DNA of 64,000 nt. It comes from Oscarella lobularis. Lineage: Eukaryota > Porifera > Homoscleromorpha > Homosclerophorida > Oscarellidae. The position numbers were made by a program, and so were the translations under genes. Shown here piece by piece: positions 1-38,900 of the stretch (its first letter is position 1; the number at the start of each line of letters is the position of its first letter). A model generated the notes under the pieces. That model had not been told where the DNA came from. It saw only the letters and a list, made by a program, of their open reading frames with translations, and did not search any database. The DNA is taken from the NCBI RefSeq assembly GCF_947507565.1, contig NC_089176.1:1550001-1614000 (forward strand). The letters run 5' to 3'.

Positions 1-1338
1 GTTAACACGATGGGTTCATACAACTGCCGTTGTAAGAAGGGCTACTCTCTCGCCAAAGACAAAATCTCGTGCCAGGGTACGATTTCACCTGGCAAAGTAC
101 GTACCACTGATGTAAAGATTTTTTGTTTCAGATACTGACGAATGCAGTGACGGCTCTCACAACTGCGAACAGCTATGCAAGAACACAATATCGTCGTTTA
201 TCTGCCTCTGTAGGCCCGGCTTTGTCCTCGGCAAGGACGGCGTTTCCTGCATTGGTATGCTCTCTTTTAATTCTATTACAAAACGTGAAGCTATGTTCTT
301 ATTCGAATCAGATGTGAACGAATGCGGCCTAGACACCCACGACTGTGATCAGATTTGTCTAAATAACGAAGGATCGTATTCTTGTGGCTGTGAATCAGAC
401 TACCTTCTCGCCGCGGATAAAAAGTCGTGCGATGGTAAGTCATTCAAACGTAGATATTGCCTTCAACGAGAACAATCTAGAACCCCCGACTGCCGCTGAT
501 CAGCTTGTTGCGGACGGCCTAGTCAACGTTACGTTGCGAAATAAGACGGAAGATGAGGTGCAGTCCGCCTGTTTAGGATTGCTTTTCTATAGTTGACAGA
601 GTCTCTTTGCAGTTTATGGAGCTTAAGAAGAACTTCTCAAAACGCGTCAAAGATGCGGCGAATAAGTTCTGTCCTGGCTCGTTAGTGCCGGTTGAAGATT
701 GCTCGTTGTACGTCGTTCAAACGTATAATTTAATTTTTCACACGACGCGTTCTTGTTTGAAGGGACGATTATCTGCTGTTTGTTCACATCTACGACTACG
801 CTTTCTTTGAGGGAGACGTGGTCGTCGTTTTCTACGTCATGGTTTACGGCACGAAAACGTTTCACATTGAAGTTCTACCCGCTCATGTGCTCGCAGATAT
901 TGTGGAAGAAAATAAGCAAGACTTCGATGAAGAAATGGTCGATATCGGACCATTTTATGTTGCACTGGTTGGAGGAACTTTCCAGCCGACTGAAATTTCT
1001 CCAACAAATGAAAAAACCACCACCAGTAGCAGCAGCCATTTTTTTACGTCAGCGGTTTTTGCTGCTGTCGTTGCTTCGTCCGTTGGAGCTATTTCACTTC
1101 TGATTCTCATTTTTATCACGGTTTGGTACTGTTTTCTAAAGAGGTACGGTCGAATGCGTCTATATTCTTCACGTTATCTGCTCACCTTTTGTTTGCTTGT
1201 AGTAAATCAAAAGCACCCCATTCCAGCTCTGGTCATGGTCGGAAAGGAAACTTTGATGTAGGCGAAATGCCATCGTTTAGTCAGTCTGGCCACGTGAGAG
1301 GAATGGCAGTAGCTAATCCGGTTTTTCAAATGGAGTAG
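1..1338 (+). CDS. EGF-SEA-TM type I membrane protein, 3' end (5' part outside window)
   Basis: This is a multi-exon 3' part of a gene. A partial EGF lies at 1-76, and two full calcium-binding EGF exons lie at 132-254 (begins DTDECSDG) and 312-434 (begins DVNECGLD); all are joined by phase-1 introns. I place the next intron at 435-480 (46 nt), then exon 481-557, intron 558-612, exon 613-722, intron 723-762 and exon 763-1142. Exons 481-about 980 encode a SEA-like domain, with the strand motif GDVVVV at 812-829 where active SEA domains carry GSVVV. A hydrophobic helix (FAAVVASSVGAISLLILIF) follows at about 1057-1130. The last exon (about 1202-1338) encodes a Ser/Lys-rich tail of about 46 residues ending NPVFQME and a TAG stop at 1336-1338. 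EGF-SEA-TM proteins are generally adhesive or mucin-like surface proteins; the exact family is not recognised. Exon borders are inferred from GT/AG sites and frame. Confidence 0.8.
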
Positions 1339-3379
1339 GCTTCCGAGAAAGGACCCGTTGTCAATGTTTCAGTGTTATGATTATGTCTTCTCTTGACTGC
1401 TATCCTTATTTGTTCTTTCTAGTTGTTCTTTCTTAGTTGTCTTGTCACAGTTATAAAAATTGGTTTTTGCTGGTGAGCGCGTCAGAATTAGAAGAGGTTG
1501 GAGGGAGAGATAATTATTCCACCTCCTACCTAATCTACACACATACGGGAGTCCACGAACAAAATAGCAAGCGAGAAGAAGAGCTTCGGCGTCTGAAATG
1601 AAGACCCAAGAAGTCGATTTCTGCTTTTGCAGTGTCTCGTCTTCATCTGCTGGCGGCGACGGATTTCCTCCTTCGCCAAGACGCATTGCTGCTGTCCGTT
1701 TTCTTCTCTCGAAGCGGCTTTGCCGCCGTGCGTCTATTCTATAGCTGGTATACTCAGCTGCTTCGCATTGCAGTGCATTGTCTGATCGATCGCTAGATCT
1801 AACAATGTGTACGTAGCAGACGCACGTCTCGGATTCTCGGATCAATCACCTAATTTTCACTCGTCATTTAGGTTGCATCCAACCGTGCGTTGCGCTGAAC
1901 TCTTCTTCGGTGCGACTACCGATAAATCACACGATGATCAGTTTTTGATCAATCGGTCATGAACTGGCAAATGTTTCTGCATCTGTAGCCGGATAGCTGC
2001 ACGTGATCATTCCCCATCTTCGCGAATGCGGACGAGACGTATTTGATCTAAAACTGTCGGCACTCAGAATAAGCGGAGCAGCTCTTCTGTGTCGTGCAGC
2101 GAAGCCACTCAAGAGTTCGAGAGCGCGGAGGACGTAGAGAATCGTATGAGTGTGTGCTTACCTTCGCATTACGTAGGTAGTCTAATGCAGGAAACGGAAG
2201 CATACTTTGCCAAAAGTTCAAGGAGGTGGGTTAATTAACGTTACTCTTGCGTCGCCAATCGCAAAGAGGACGGCGCTGTTTGCTTCCTTCGTTGGAAATT
2301 GATGTGACAAACTTTATATGTACTGACTGACGCCGCCTTCAGCCAAAGCCAGGACTTTGAACCTTGCAACGTGCAAACGTAAGGCGGCGAAATGACGCGC
2401 GTGTTGTAGCGAATTCAACTGTTTCACCATCGCCTACGTCTGGTAATGACGCCTTCGCTGCAAACGACTTCCTCGCCTACCGGTGAAGAGCCTTTGTCTA
2501 CTCCGTCCGGTACTAATTATACTGTATATAACATTAGCGCATATATATCTTGAATCGCACGTGCTGCTCTTCTATCCCGTATGCTCGAAGAATCGTCTGG
2601 AGTATTCTGCCTTGTGGCGGGCCTGTAGCGATCGTACGGCGAGTTCCTAGTAAGTGCAGCGCCTCTAATGTCGTTCACGAATCTAATCGCTCTTGTTTCC
2701 TGCAGCAGGAACCCGCAGCGATCCATTTGCAAGGTTTGCGCCGCTGTCGGGGCGAGACAACGCCAGATCGCGTTTGCTGCATTACAGTCGACATTGTAGC
2801 TGGTCTCCTAGGTATCGTAGACGTTATGGAAACCGAGTGCGCGAGGTAAATCATTGAAAAGTAGTCTGTAGCACCAATCCGGGGCAGCCCATCGAGCTTG
2901 AGGATCTAGTGACAGATAGCTAGAAAGCAAAGTTGAAGGTAAGACTGTTCGAATCGTCACAAAAAATTGCGTTTTTCTAGGCTCGCCTAAGGACAATCGG
3001 ACGAGGCAGATGAAGAGCTTTCCGATGTCGCCATTCACCTCCGGGCCCCGAGGTGACTAAATAAAACCGGCCCAACTCGAGCCAGAGAGGTTAAACGCGG
3101 CGCAAACGCAGGGGATTCAATCCCCTACTCCAGTGGCACGAGTGATAACCTGCCACCCCACTTGGGCAAGACGCGGTGGGTGACAATAGCGGTCCACCTG
3201 TGCCTTGGTACATAAAGGCACCCCCGGGACAGATGGGTCACTGTCTCCCCGAAATGAGGGCCTGGGTGAAGGGCCCTCTCATTGAAAGACGCCAGGGAGG
3301 ACGCTAGTTTTTCTTTTGCAATACTTCCGGGTTAGTTCCGGGTTTATTTGAAATAAAAATACATAGCTTCGCTACGTGC
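1339..3379. other. No recognisable gene between the EGF-SEA gene and the kinase locus
   Basis: Short open frames occur on both strands (for example 1381-1845 minus and 2444-2551 plus). None has a recognisable domain, signal peptide or convincing splice pattern. The left end presumably contains the 3' UTR of the preceding plus-strand gene, but I see no clear AATAAA close to the stop. The part right of about 3040 is GC-rich and palindromic and looks repetitive. Confidence 0.5.
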
Positions 3380-3480
3380 TCAATTCGCGGGCAGTTTTTG
3401 ATGACGGGTCTTGCCCGGGACCCCGGACTTCGCGAAGTGCACCACGCGAATTCTACTTGCAAGCGCGCGCGCAACTTTCA
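3040..3480. repeat. GC-rich palindromic, possibly SINE-like repeat
   Basis: The stretch contains a perfect hairpin GGGGATTCAATCCCC near 3112-3126, which resembles a tRNA T-arm, and further palindromes (ACTTCGCGAAGT near 3428; TTGCCCGGGA near 3412). No coding signal is visible. It abuts and partly overlaps the open reading frame that runs past the end of the recognisable kinase. A tRNA-derived SINE or other mobile-element remnant is the best guess; no second copy is visible in this window, so the repeat status is inferred. Confidence 0.3.
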
Positions 3481-6247
3481 CGAAAAAACAGGGCTGGTGA
3501 TTATACAGGAGATGAAAGGATTTTTTGACAATGGTCACATTTTGAACTGATACAGTGCCAGCGGGGTCTTCGACGATCTCCGGGCTTTCTCTGATGTCCT
3601 CCAAATTCCACAACGAGTACGAATAGGAAAAATTGACGCGAAGATGTTTGGCTGGTCCTTCATGTTCGAGCATTTCTTTGATCGCTTCAGAAGAAGACGT
3701 CTGAACGAGGGACGTTTCTCAGGATCAGCAAGCCCAGCATTGACACATCATTTTATAGCTAACGTGATCACTCTACTGTACGTAAAAAATAAAAGACTCA
3801 CAGTTGATCTGAGCAATTCTTCGGACACGATAGACGATGTCCATTGCGTATGTGTGAAAGAAGATCCTTACTCGAAATAGACGGATAAGGAAAATTGCCT
3901 GTAAAATCAAAGATAGCAGGACAACATATCATCAAGGTCTCACATACCAAGAGTGCAAATTTCCCACATGACCACTCGAAAAAACCATCTACAAAAAATT
4001 TGAATTCTCGTTTATTATTGATTCATTTTATCTCTTACGTCGCTTTGTTTGGTGAAGTGGCGATCGCTGATCGCCTCAATCGACATCCAACGAAAGGGAA
4101 GTCGTCTCGTCGTTTTCTGCGGATAGATGCCGTCGTTGTGAACGACTCTCGTCAATCCGAAATCAGACACTTTGACGAGTTTGTCCTCCAAGACGAGAAC
4201 GTTTCGACAAGCCAAGTCGCGATGAACGAGACCCTTCCCAGTCAAATATTCCTAATAGATACCCTGGGTCTTCCTCTCTTGAGATAACTGAGTAGGTCTC
4301 CGTGAGGAGAATAATCAACCACAATACAGACGGGATGGCATCTTGTTATGCATCCAAGCATGCTGACAATATGCTTATGCTTTCCAATACGTTTCATCAG
4401 CTTGATTTCTTCCATCAAATCAACCAGATGCTCACGTGTCCCATTCTCTAAACAGAAAACCCTATTAGCAAAAACCAATAACCTATTAATTAATCCATAC
4501 CTTTCAACATCTTACAAGCGACGATTGTTTTGATTTTGCGTTCGCTGCTTCGACGCCGACTCAAGAGCCGATGATCGTCCAAGCTCATATTTCTCCGCGA
4601 CGTCGACAGCGGTCTCATTCCACTGATTTCCGCCTTGAGTACGACGCCAAACGGCCAAAGAAGCCCTCGCCGATGACGTCAAGAAGCGTCATATCGTTCG
4701 GCTTGATTTCCCATGCATCCGGCGCGTCGACGAAATCGAAAACAGGCGGTTCGAGCTCCGACGGCGAAAAGGCTATCGATTCCAAATGACGATACTCTTT
4801 CGTACTGTGACGTCGCTCGCGATAGATGGCAATGAGGAAGACGAGCACGACAAAAAGAAAAGACGAGAAGATGATGGGTAGAGTAAAAACGAGATGAGAA
4901 TGATCCAAGGGATCATTACCACATGGAGACGTCGTCGAACCTTGATAATGACAGTCTACTTATTAGAAGATTGCATGCGTTTTCTTACAGGGAACGAACA
5001 CTTGCTTCTTCTCGAGCTGCATGACGATCTCCTTTGTCATCTTTCACAAAAAACTAAACAGGAGCTTATAAAAAAATTTTTAGGGGTCTCTCTGAGAAGA
5101 GATACCGTTATTGTGACGTTTGTGCAGAGACGCTGCAACGACTGATCCAGGTTTTCGTCTTTGGTTAACGTCTTCTCTCGCCGTTGTCGCTTTCGACGCT
5201 CAGCCACATATCCATTTTATTTTAAACTTGATGTTGAGCTGAGCGATGTCGCTTTTCCAATTGATGCTGTGAAATTCTTGAACGGCTGAAAAAATTTCTC
5301 ACAAATCTATTATATACACACATGTTTAATTTTTAAATCTATTGATTCTCATGCTTACCCTTTTGATAAGAATTTCTTGTCTTGTTGTACTTCACTCTCG
5401 TATATTGCGTTCCGTTTTTACCATAGGCGTCGACTCGGAATTCATAGTCCGTATCGCATTCCAATTCGTCAACAAGTCGACGAATATCAACAGTCGTTTC
5501 CTAAAGGAAACTAAGAATCTAATTATCTTATAAGTGATTGTTTTACTAGCTGAGTTTCCAAAGGCTTCCACTTCGGACTCCCTGCTTTTGCGATGAAAGG
5601 CAAATAGACAATATCCTGACTACTATTTCCCCAAGGAGGATCCCAGCGCAGAATCGAGTCGTCGTCTAACCGCAGACTATTATCGCTCACTGAGAAAAAA
5701 ACCGCGATAAATAAATAAAGAAAGACACATATCCGCTCCGCGGTGTGCCGCACTTCCTCGCCAAATAGTAGTCGCGGCGTCGTCGCGAAATTGCATAATG
5801 AACCGCAAACGTCGCCGGCGGCGGCGGATGTGGTTTTGTTATTCTAAACCGGTTCTGACGTTAAAAGCATCCATTTGATGAATACGCCAACGTTTCCTCA
5901 CTTCCTTGCACGCTTCCGTGCAGAAATTCGTGCACTGAGAAAAACGACTTTTCGTTCGGCGTCTTGCATGGAGAGGAGTTGGACTCGGCTAGAAAAGAAA
6001 ACAATGAAGCCGCAGCCTTTTTTCGTTCAATATGCACGAAAAGCCGCGATAAGAATAGAAAAGGGTGCGCTTCTGCTCGAGGGCCCTCTCCTTGCTTCTC
6101 CTACCTCGTCTGTACAATCTGTTTTGTTCTATAGGCAATAGGCGATGCATTGCGTCTGCTTTTCGGCTGTCTCGATGACAAGGAGGCGTCCACGTAGGCA
6201 TTCGCGATAACGGCAGCAAAGGCTAAGGTGAGCCAGAGCCGTGGCAT
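3380..6247 (-). pseudogene. Receptor tyrosine kinase pseudogene (FN3-like ectodomain, TM, kinase)
   Basis: Read on the minus strand. Exon 1 (6247-6105) begins MPRLWLTLAFAAVIANA, a signal peptide. Exons near 5853-5754, 5712-5550 and 5505-5365 give a Cys-containing segment and an FN3-like fold (ILRWDPPWG...; DYEFRVDAYGKNG). A TM helix (LPIIFSSFLFVVLVFLIAIY) and juxtamembrane segment lie at about 4908-4690, then the kinase. Hallmarks present: GEGFFG loop, VACK lysine, HRDLACRN catalytic loop, DFG and RLPFRWM. The kinase is broken. An 8-bp tandem duplication at 4644-4659 shifts frame inside the Gly-rich loop. The segment between helices alphaD and alphaE is missing and frames do not match at about 4245-4275. 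The usual WSFG reads WFFR. An in-frame TGA (3725-3727) follows CWAC, and another frame change separates KRPSF from EMLEHE. Introns are retained, so it is not a retrocopy. Several assembly errors are the alternative. The 3' limit is uncertain. Confidence 0.7.
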
Positions 6248-7406
6248 CGTGTAGGTACCTACACGGATACTAGAAGAAGGCAGGGGGGGTTGTGCGCTAC
6301 CGCGCGCTAGAGACACACCTCTTTTTAAAAGTCGTTTCTTTCTGCTCTAGCAGCAGAAACCAATACAAACACCAATTCGATGAGATGCTTTTGAAGGTAG
6401 ATTACGGCGTGTGGGATTTTGGTGACGTCCACTGGCTTCTTGCGCGACTTACCACCGTCTCCCTTTTTCCGCGTCTACTGCCTAAACCGTGATTGTTCTG
6501 CTTTCGCTTTTCTGCTGAATGTCTTTCTACTGCCTGTCTAAAAGTGGTCGATTTTTGATTCACAGTCCTACTCGTCTTCTAGTAGGCTTTCTTCAATGAC
6601 GACGAATTTTAGGCACCAGAAGCAGACTCGGAAAGTGCCTAGTGCAAATATCCTAGTAGCTTAGATCTTCTTTGCCACTTTAGGACTTCGGGCGGCAAAA
6701 AAAGCGTCGTCGGGCGCTAGAGAATCGAGTCCTCACGTGCAGTTTCCGGCTACTAGATGAGCTACATCTGCTCTCCTCCACACTGACCACAGCTGCTTAT
6801 TTGGACAAAGACGGCTCAAAGCAAAGTAATCCCGCGTTCGTAAGCCCGTTGTCGGTGCAGGTCAGCGAGGTATAGACCCAATCTGAGACGAATGGCTCTA
6901 TAACTGCAAACAGCCTAACTAAAAAGAGTGAATCAAAAATCGACAGGCTTCTGCAGCCTATCAGACGTCGATTTGAACAATAAAACGTAGTACACGCTTA
7001 GAAGTCTACGCCGGTTTGGCGTCGCAAAAGGGGCGGCTCACTTCTGCTAAACTATACGAAACACGTGACCGTGGCACGCATCTAACTCGCGTTTCCAATC
7101 CCCTTCTTCTAGTATCCGTGGTACCTACGACATCGTTTGGCGATCAGATAATCGAATGTGGAGCAGAGGAAACGTTCAGAATGTCTGCTTGGCGCCCGGA
7201 TGCTGATCAAAACTAATTTTACCAAGGGCGAGCACGTGTCGTTGGCAAAAGTTATGCAACTTTTTGAAGCATACGGGCATCGAGACCAACACTGAGCTCA
7301 AGTAAAGACAATGGTAAATATTGCGCAAAACACTCAAGAATTCAGCAGACAAACAATGACATAAAACAACAACACAGCAAATAAGCATTCAGCATGAGGT
7401 CTTTGC
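6248..7406. other. Intergenic; no gene seen
   Basis: It lies between the start of the kinase locus and the end of gene A (both minus strand), so it should hold the kinase promoter and the gene A 3' UTR. Open frames are short and without domain features. Apart from one inverted-repeat pair (6547-6563 and 6928-6944) I see no structure. Confidence 0.5.
6547..6944. repeat. 17-bp perfect inverted-repeat pair 365 bp apart
   Basis: GTCGATTTTTGATTCAC at 6547-6563 is repeated exactly in inverted orientation at 6928-6944. The interior has no open reading frame of note. It could be the ends of a small non-autonomous DNA element, but I see no target-site duplication, so a chance or regulatory origin is not excluded. 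Confidence 0.3.
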
Positions 7407-35191
<27,785 letters not shown>

Positions 35192-35344
35192 AAGTTTCGT
35201 AAGTGCTAATGACGGGTCATTTATCAACAGCTCTGGCCCAACAAAAATCAATAATTAAGACATGACAAGGTAAGTACGTTCACGCGCATATTGTCCCGTG
35301 GGAAGAAAGGCGGAGCGATATATTGATTTCAGAGGACGTTAGTT

Positions 35345-35830
35345 CAATACCCATGCTTAGTCATATTGCTTATACGCGTTTCTGCGTTAAATAACTGCGG
35401 TGCGTTAGTGCGTGCAGTTGGAACATACACGCTACTTCCGTTTGGTAATATATTTACAACCACTCCAAAGCTACGCCCATTAAATGCTATTAATAGACCG
35501 CTTTCATTCCAATGGAAATTTCCTCTACTCGGGCAAACTCATTTCCCTAGAACAGCCTTTTTCTCACGTGCCCCATTAGTAAATTAAAATGAGGCGGTAC
35601 GTTTATTCAATACCCATGCTTAGTCGTATTGTTCATACGCTTTTCTGCATTAACTGCGGCGCGTTGATGCATACAGTTGGAGCAGAAGCGTAACTTCCAT
35701 TTGGTCTCCAAAAAGTTACGCCCATTAATTGCTATTCATAGACCGCTTTCTTTTCAATGGAAATTTCCTCTACCCGGATTCCCTAGAACTGCCTTTTCTT
35801 CTCGTGTGACTTAAAATAAGGCGGTACGTT
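35345..35830. repeat. Two-copy tandem repeat, about 230-260 bp each
   Basis: 35345-35600 and 35607-35830 align over most of their length: both start TTCAATACCCATGCTTAGTC, share ATTAATAGACCGCTTTC-like and AATGGAAATTTCCTCTAC blocks, and end AGGCGGTACGTTTA. The second copy has small deletions. No coding potential is seen. It is perhaps a solo mobile-element or satellite fragment. Confidence 0.7.
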
Positions 35831-37230
35831 TAATTTAAATAAAGTTAGTGATCAAGTGAGTCATTCGCGGATCAAGGACAAGATGAGCGAGGGAGAAAGC
35901 GAACGCGAAGTTTTAAAACAGACAGACTAACTCAAAGCACACGTTACAATTTCGGAACTGACACTAACGGTGACACCAATCAAGAAAGTCAACAACGTCA
36001 AACGCGCAATGCGGGCGGATTCCCTCAGGAATGCGCCGTCTTTTGAACACCAAACGGAGACCTGCGCTTGTTCAGACAATACAACTGTATGCAACATCTA
36101 GACAAATCAACTGGGAAACATATGCTAGCGATGCAGAGACGCAGAAAATCGCCTGCAGGGTAGAAGACGCGATGAACGAAATTCTACACTACGACTAGTA
36201 GTAGACCGTGCATTTCATCGACTTGCCTTGGCCGTTAACGGTGAATAGGGCACCGCAGAGCAGAGAACACAGCCCCAACAAGACGTTCGTGGGCAACATC
36301 CTCCTCGCTTATTCAGCGAATTCTCAACAGCGCCTTTGATTTCTGTTTCAGGTAAGTAAAGCCGGTTTTTCGAAGCTCTGAGCAGAACGAAATTGAGTCG
36401 CTGTGCGGGTGCTGTGTCTGGCACACAATGACCTGCGCTGAAACGAAGTTAAGCAATTAATTTGAACGAATCCACAGCCTTATGCAAAACGTTGGCGCAC
36501 CGTAAAACGAATCCTCAAAAAATACTCACTCGACGCGTGGCTCGAAACTGCGGTCTGTATAAGCCACAGCTACTAGAACGGCGATCTTTAGCGAACCGCA
36601 CCAAAAGAGTCCGACCCGCATGCGGAAAAGGCTACTGTCGTCATCCAAAGCCCTCCCACAGAAAAATTAGTAGACATGAGCCAATATCATACCGCCTTGC
36701 GGTATTTACACTGTACATCCTTGTGCCGCACAGTCCAACACAAACAGAGCGATAGACTTTCTTAGAGGGGCGCGCTCTGAACGTAAAGGCCAGAACCAGC
36801 CAAACTCTTTTCAAGGCAACGAACTCGCACGGCGCGGACCGTCGATCGGTTCTTTTTCCGGTACATGTATGGAAATATCGTCACGTGAATACAACCAGTA
36901 TTCTCAACCAATTTTCTCTCGTGACTCGGGCGCGTCAGCTGCGTTAACGCCTTTTGGGACTTTTGGGACTTCTGCATTGCATTGCCATCAGTGACCTAGA
37001 AGAAAATCCAACTGCCTGGTTCTAACCGGATATCTGATAACCCTCCCACGACTGAAGGACCTTCGTTAAAGGCCATACGGCGTGTTTTTGCAATGCGGAC
37101 GCATGCTAACCGAAACAGCCTTCCGGAGTCGGAGAGTTGGCGTTGACCAATAAAGTATTATTCTCCCTAGCCGTCAACAAGAAAAATTAGCCTAAGAGAG
37201 CCCCCAAACGACACAGAATCAAAGAAAGCA

Positions 37231-37767
37231 CGGAGTGGCTACAGTTACGCCACCGTAAACGGACTCCTGTAGGCTACAGTTACGCCAGTCTAGCGCACTA
37301 TAGAGTAGAGAGCTTAAAAAGCGTGTTTTTCATGTACCTAATCCAACCCTAACCCTAAACCTTACTGGTGTCGGTGGCGGCCCCGCTCCGGGCTTAACCG
37401 CCCCAATGAGCATAGGTCGCAGAGGGGGGCTTCGCCCCCCTGGAACCACCATGCTACGGGCGGTTAAGCCACAGTCGCGGGTGATCGTATATCGCCGCTT
37501 AGATACAAAAAAAAAGAAAAAAAGAAAAAAAGAAAAAAAAGAGCACGCTTCGGGATTCGAGCCCCGGACCCGTCACGTGCCCCGTGGTTCATGCATCCGG
37601 TCCTCCAGCGCCCCGCCCCCCCCTGCCCGTTGAGCTATCGCGGCATCCTTGGAAAGGAGGCGTTATCGCAGGACTTTATAATGCTAGACTGCAGCTATAG
37701 TGCGCTAGACTGGCGTAACTGTAGCCTACAGGAGTCCGTTTACGGTGGCGTAACTGTAGCCACTCCG
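37231..37767. mobile_element. 537-bp element with perfect 73-bp terminal inverted repeats
   Basis: 37231-37303 and 37695-37767 are exact inverted repeats of 73 bp, beginning CGGAGTGGCTACAGTTACGC. Each arm itself contains two copies of GGCTACAGTTACGCCA. The interior has no transposase. It has a smaller inverted pair (GCTTAACCGCCC near 37392; GGGCGGTTAAGC near 37456), a GGGGGGCTTCGCCCCCC hairpin, two CCCTAA units near 37350 and an A-rich tract at 37507-37541. It fits a non-autonomous foldback or MITE-like element. No target-site duplication was recognised. Confidence 0.6.
37548..37641 (-). ncRNA. tRNA-like sequence, probable SINE head or tRNA pseudogene
   Basis: On the minus strand, starting GCCGCGATAGCTCAACGGG, it has an A-box-like TAGCTCAACGGG. 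About 60 nt later comes a B-box/T-arm-like GGGGCTCGAATCCC. It is followed downstream on that strand by a T-rich tract. The 3' end does not pair with the 5' acceptor sequence, so it is not a functional tRNA. The internal pol III promoter layout fits a tRNA-derived SINE. Confidence 0.35.
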
Positions 37768-38580
37768 GGATAAAAGAACTGATAAAAGAAGGCATAAAGA
37801 AGGCACAGACTAGGTATAGCGTGCGCTCCGAGGCACCTAGGCAAGCCCCGGACAAGGTCCGTCTCTTTTCGAGTCTCTCGCCAAAGCACGTCAAAGCCGC
37901 TCGTCTAAGCCGACTCGGAACCGCTTCGAGAAAATGGAACGAACGATTGTCTCGGGAAAAGGAGCATCGTCGTCACCAGAGAAGAGTCTTGACGCCATTT
38001 AGCGGTGCCAAACAGAAATGCGGCGACTCAAAGCGTCTTCCTACCACCCTCTCGTAGCCTTTTCGTCTTTATCTTTGCTAAAAACGATGACAGACGTTCA
38101 GGCTACTTTTCAATGTCCGTTTATGTGGAAAAAAAAGTAGGGTAAACATGTTGTAAATTATTTTATAAAATCTACGGACTTGTGTGCCAACCTTTCTTCA
38201 GCTGACACAAGGTGGCGTACTGACTCGCTGCCAAAACTGTTATCCTCTCTATCGTTCACATGTACAGCGTGAATCAGACAATTCTCTCGTGTGAATTTCA
38301 TTCCATCTTGGCTCGTACTGCTTCGTATCACGGCCATGTGGGAGTATACATTTGAAGACTATGTCTTCTTTCGAATCTGCAGGTTAATTAACTTACCACA
38401 CCAACGCCTCTATTTCAGCTTCGCTCACTTCGCCCACTATCATGTAATCTAAGACACAAAATCTAACAGCAGCAGAAAAGAAAAGACAGAACCGTGAAGC
38501 AAATGAAGAACTGCAAAGACATTCAATTTCTAATGCTAGCAGCAAGCGGCATGTTTCAGTCTGCATTCACCCCATTCCTT

Positions 38581-38900
38581 CTACAGACCTCTGACACAAA
38601 AGAACGCGTGTAAGAACAAGATTTGCGTGATTGCTTCATCGACTAACCTTTTGTAACGCCAACCCATCACTGTTACAGCAGCAGCAGTGATGAAAATGCA
38701 CAGTATTGCTAAAGCAACGACTGCCCAATCGACGACGATAGTCTCCTCGTCCACAACAATGCCATTTGACGTGGGCATATTTGATGGCTCTGCCGGTTTT
38801 TCATACTCGATGGTGTAAGTGCCAGTGACGCGGCAGGGGATTCCGGAGAAGTGGCAAATGCCGTAATCGCACGACTGACAAGAATTAGCTAAAACGATCT
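38581..38900 (-). other. Gene B: transmembrane helix and minimal cytoplasmic tail
   Basis: The exon encodes [10 protein letters not shown] and a single helix ([22 protein letters not shown]) then RYKR. After an intron that is open in frame, the last exon (from 38590) adds only R-G-L before TAG at 38583-38581. The tail is about 6 residues. Confidence 0.8.

Larger units (their letters stand above)
35192..38580. other. Repeat-rich spacer between genes A and B
   Basis: This stretch of 3.4 kb has no supported gene. It holds a two-copy tandem repeat (35345-35830), an inverted-repeat element (37231-37767) with a tRNA-like insert, and A/T-rich sequence. It should also contain the 5' end of gene A and the 3' UTR of gene B, but I could identify neither. 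Short frames such as 37821-38057 plus have no recognisable feature. Confidence 0.6.

Noticed and set aside
435-453. A 19-nt intron (GTAAGT...GTAG) joining the third EGF to the SEA-like part
   Set aside because: The acceptor CTAG at 479-480 gives a 46-nt intron (435-480) that is also in frame and has the normal size for this genome.
1381-1845. 154-codon minus-strand open frame after the EGF-SEA gene
   Set aside because: No domain, no hydrophobic or Cys pattern, and the plus strand is equally open in part of it. Not supported as a gene.
5190-5215. A further frame break in the FN3 region of the kinase pseudogene (TGA at 5200-5202)
   Set aside because: An intron starting at GTGGCTGAG could remove it, so it is not safe to count as a lesion.
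35366-35587. Plus-strand open frame in the spacer
   Set aside because: It lies in the tandem repeat and is not preserved in the second copy.
37548-37641. Functional tRNA gene
   Set aside because: A- and B-box-like motifs are present, but the 5' and 3' ends do not form an acceptor stem and the T-arm pairing is incomplete.
37821-38057. Plus-strand 78-codon frame upstream of gene B's stop
   Set aside because: Arg/Lys/Ser-rich without domain, start context or neighbours that support it. Probably a chance frame in spacer or UTR.
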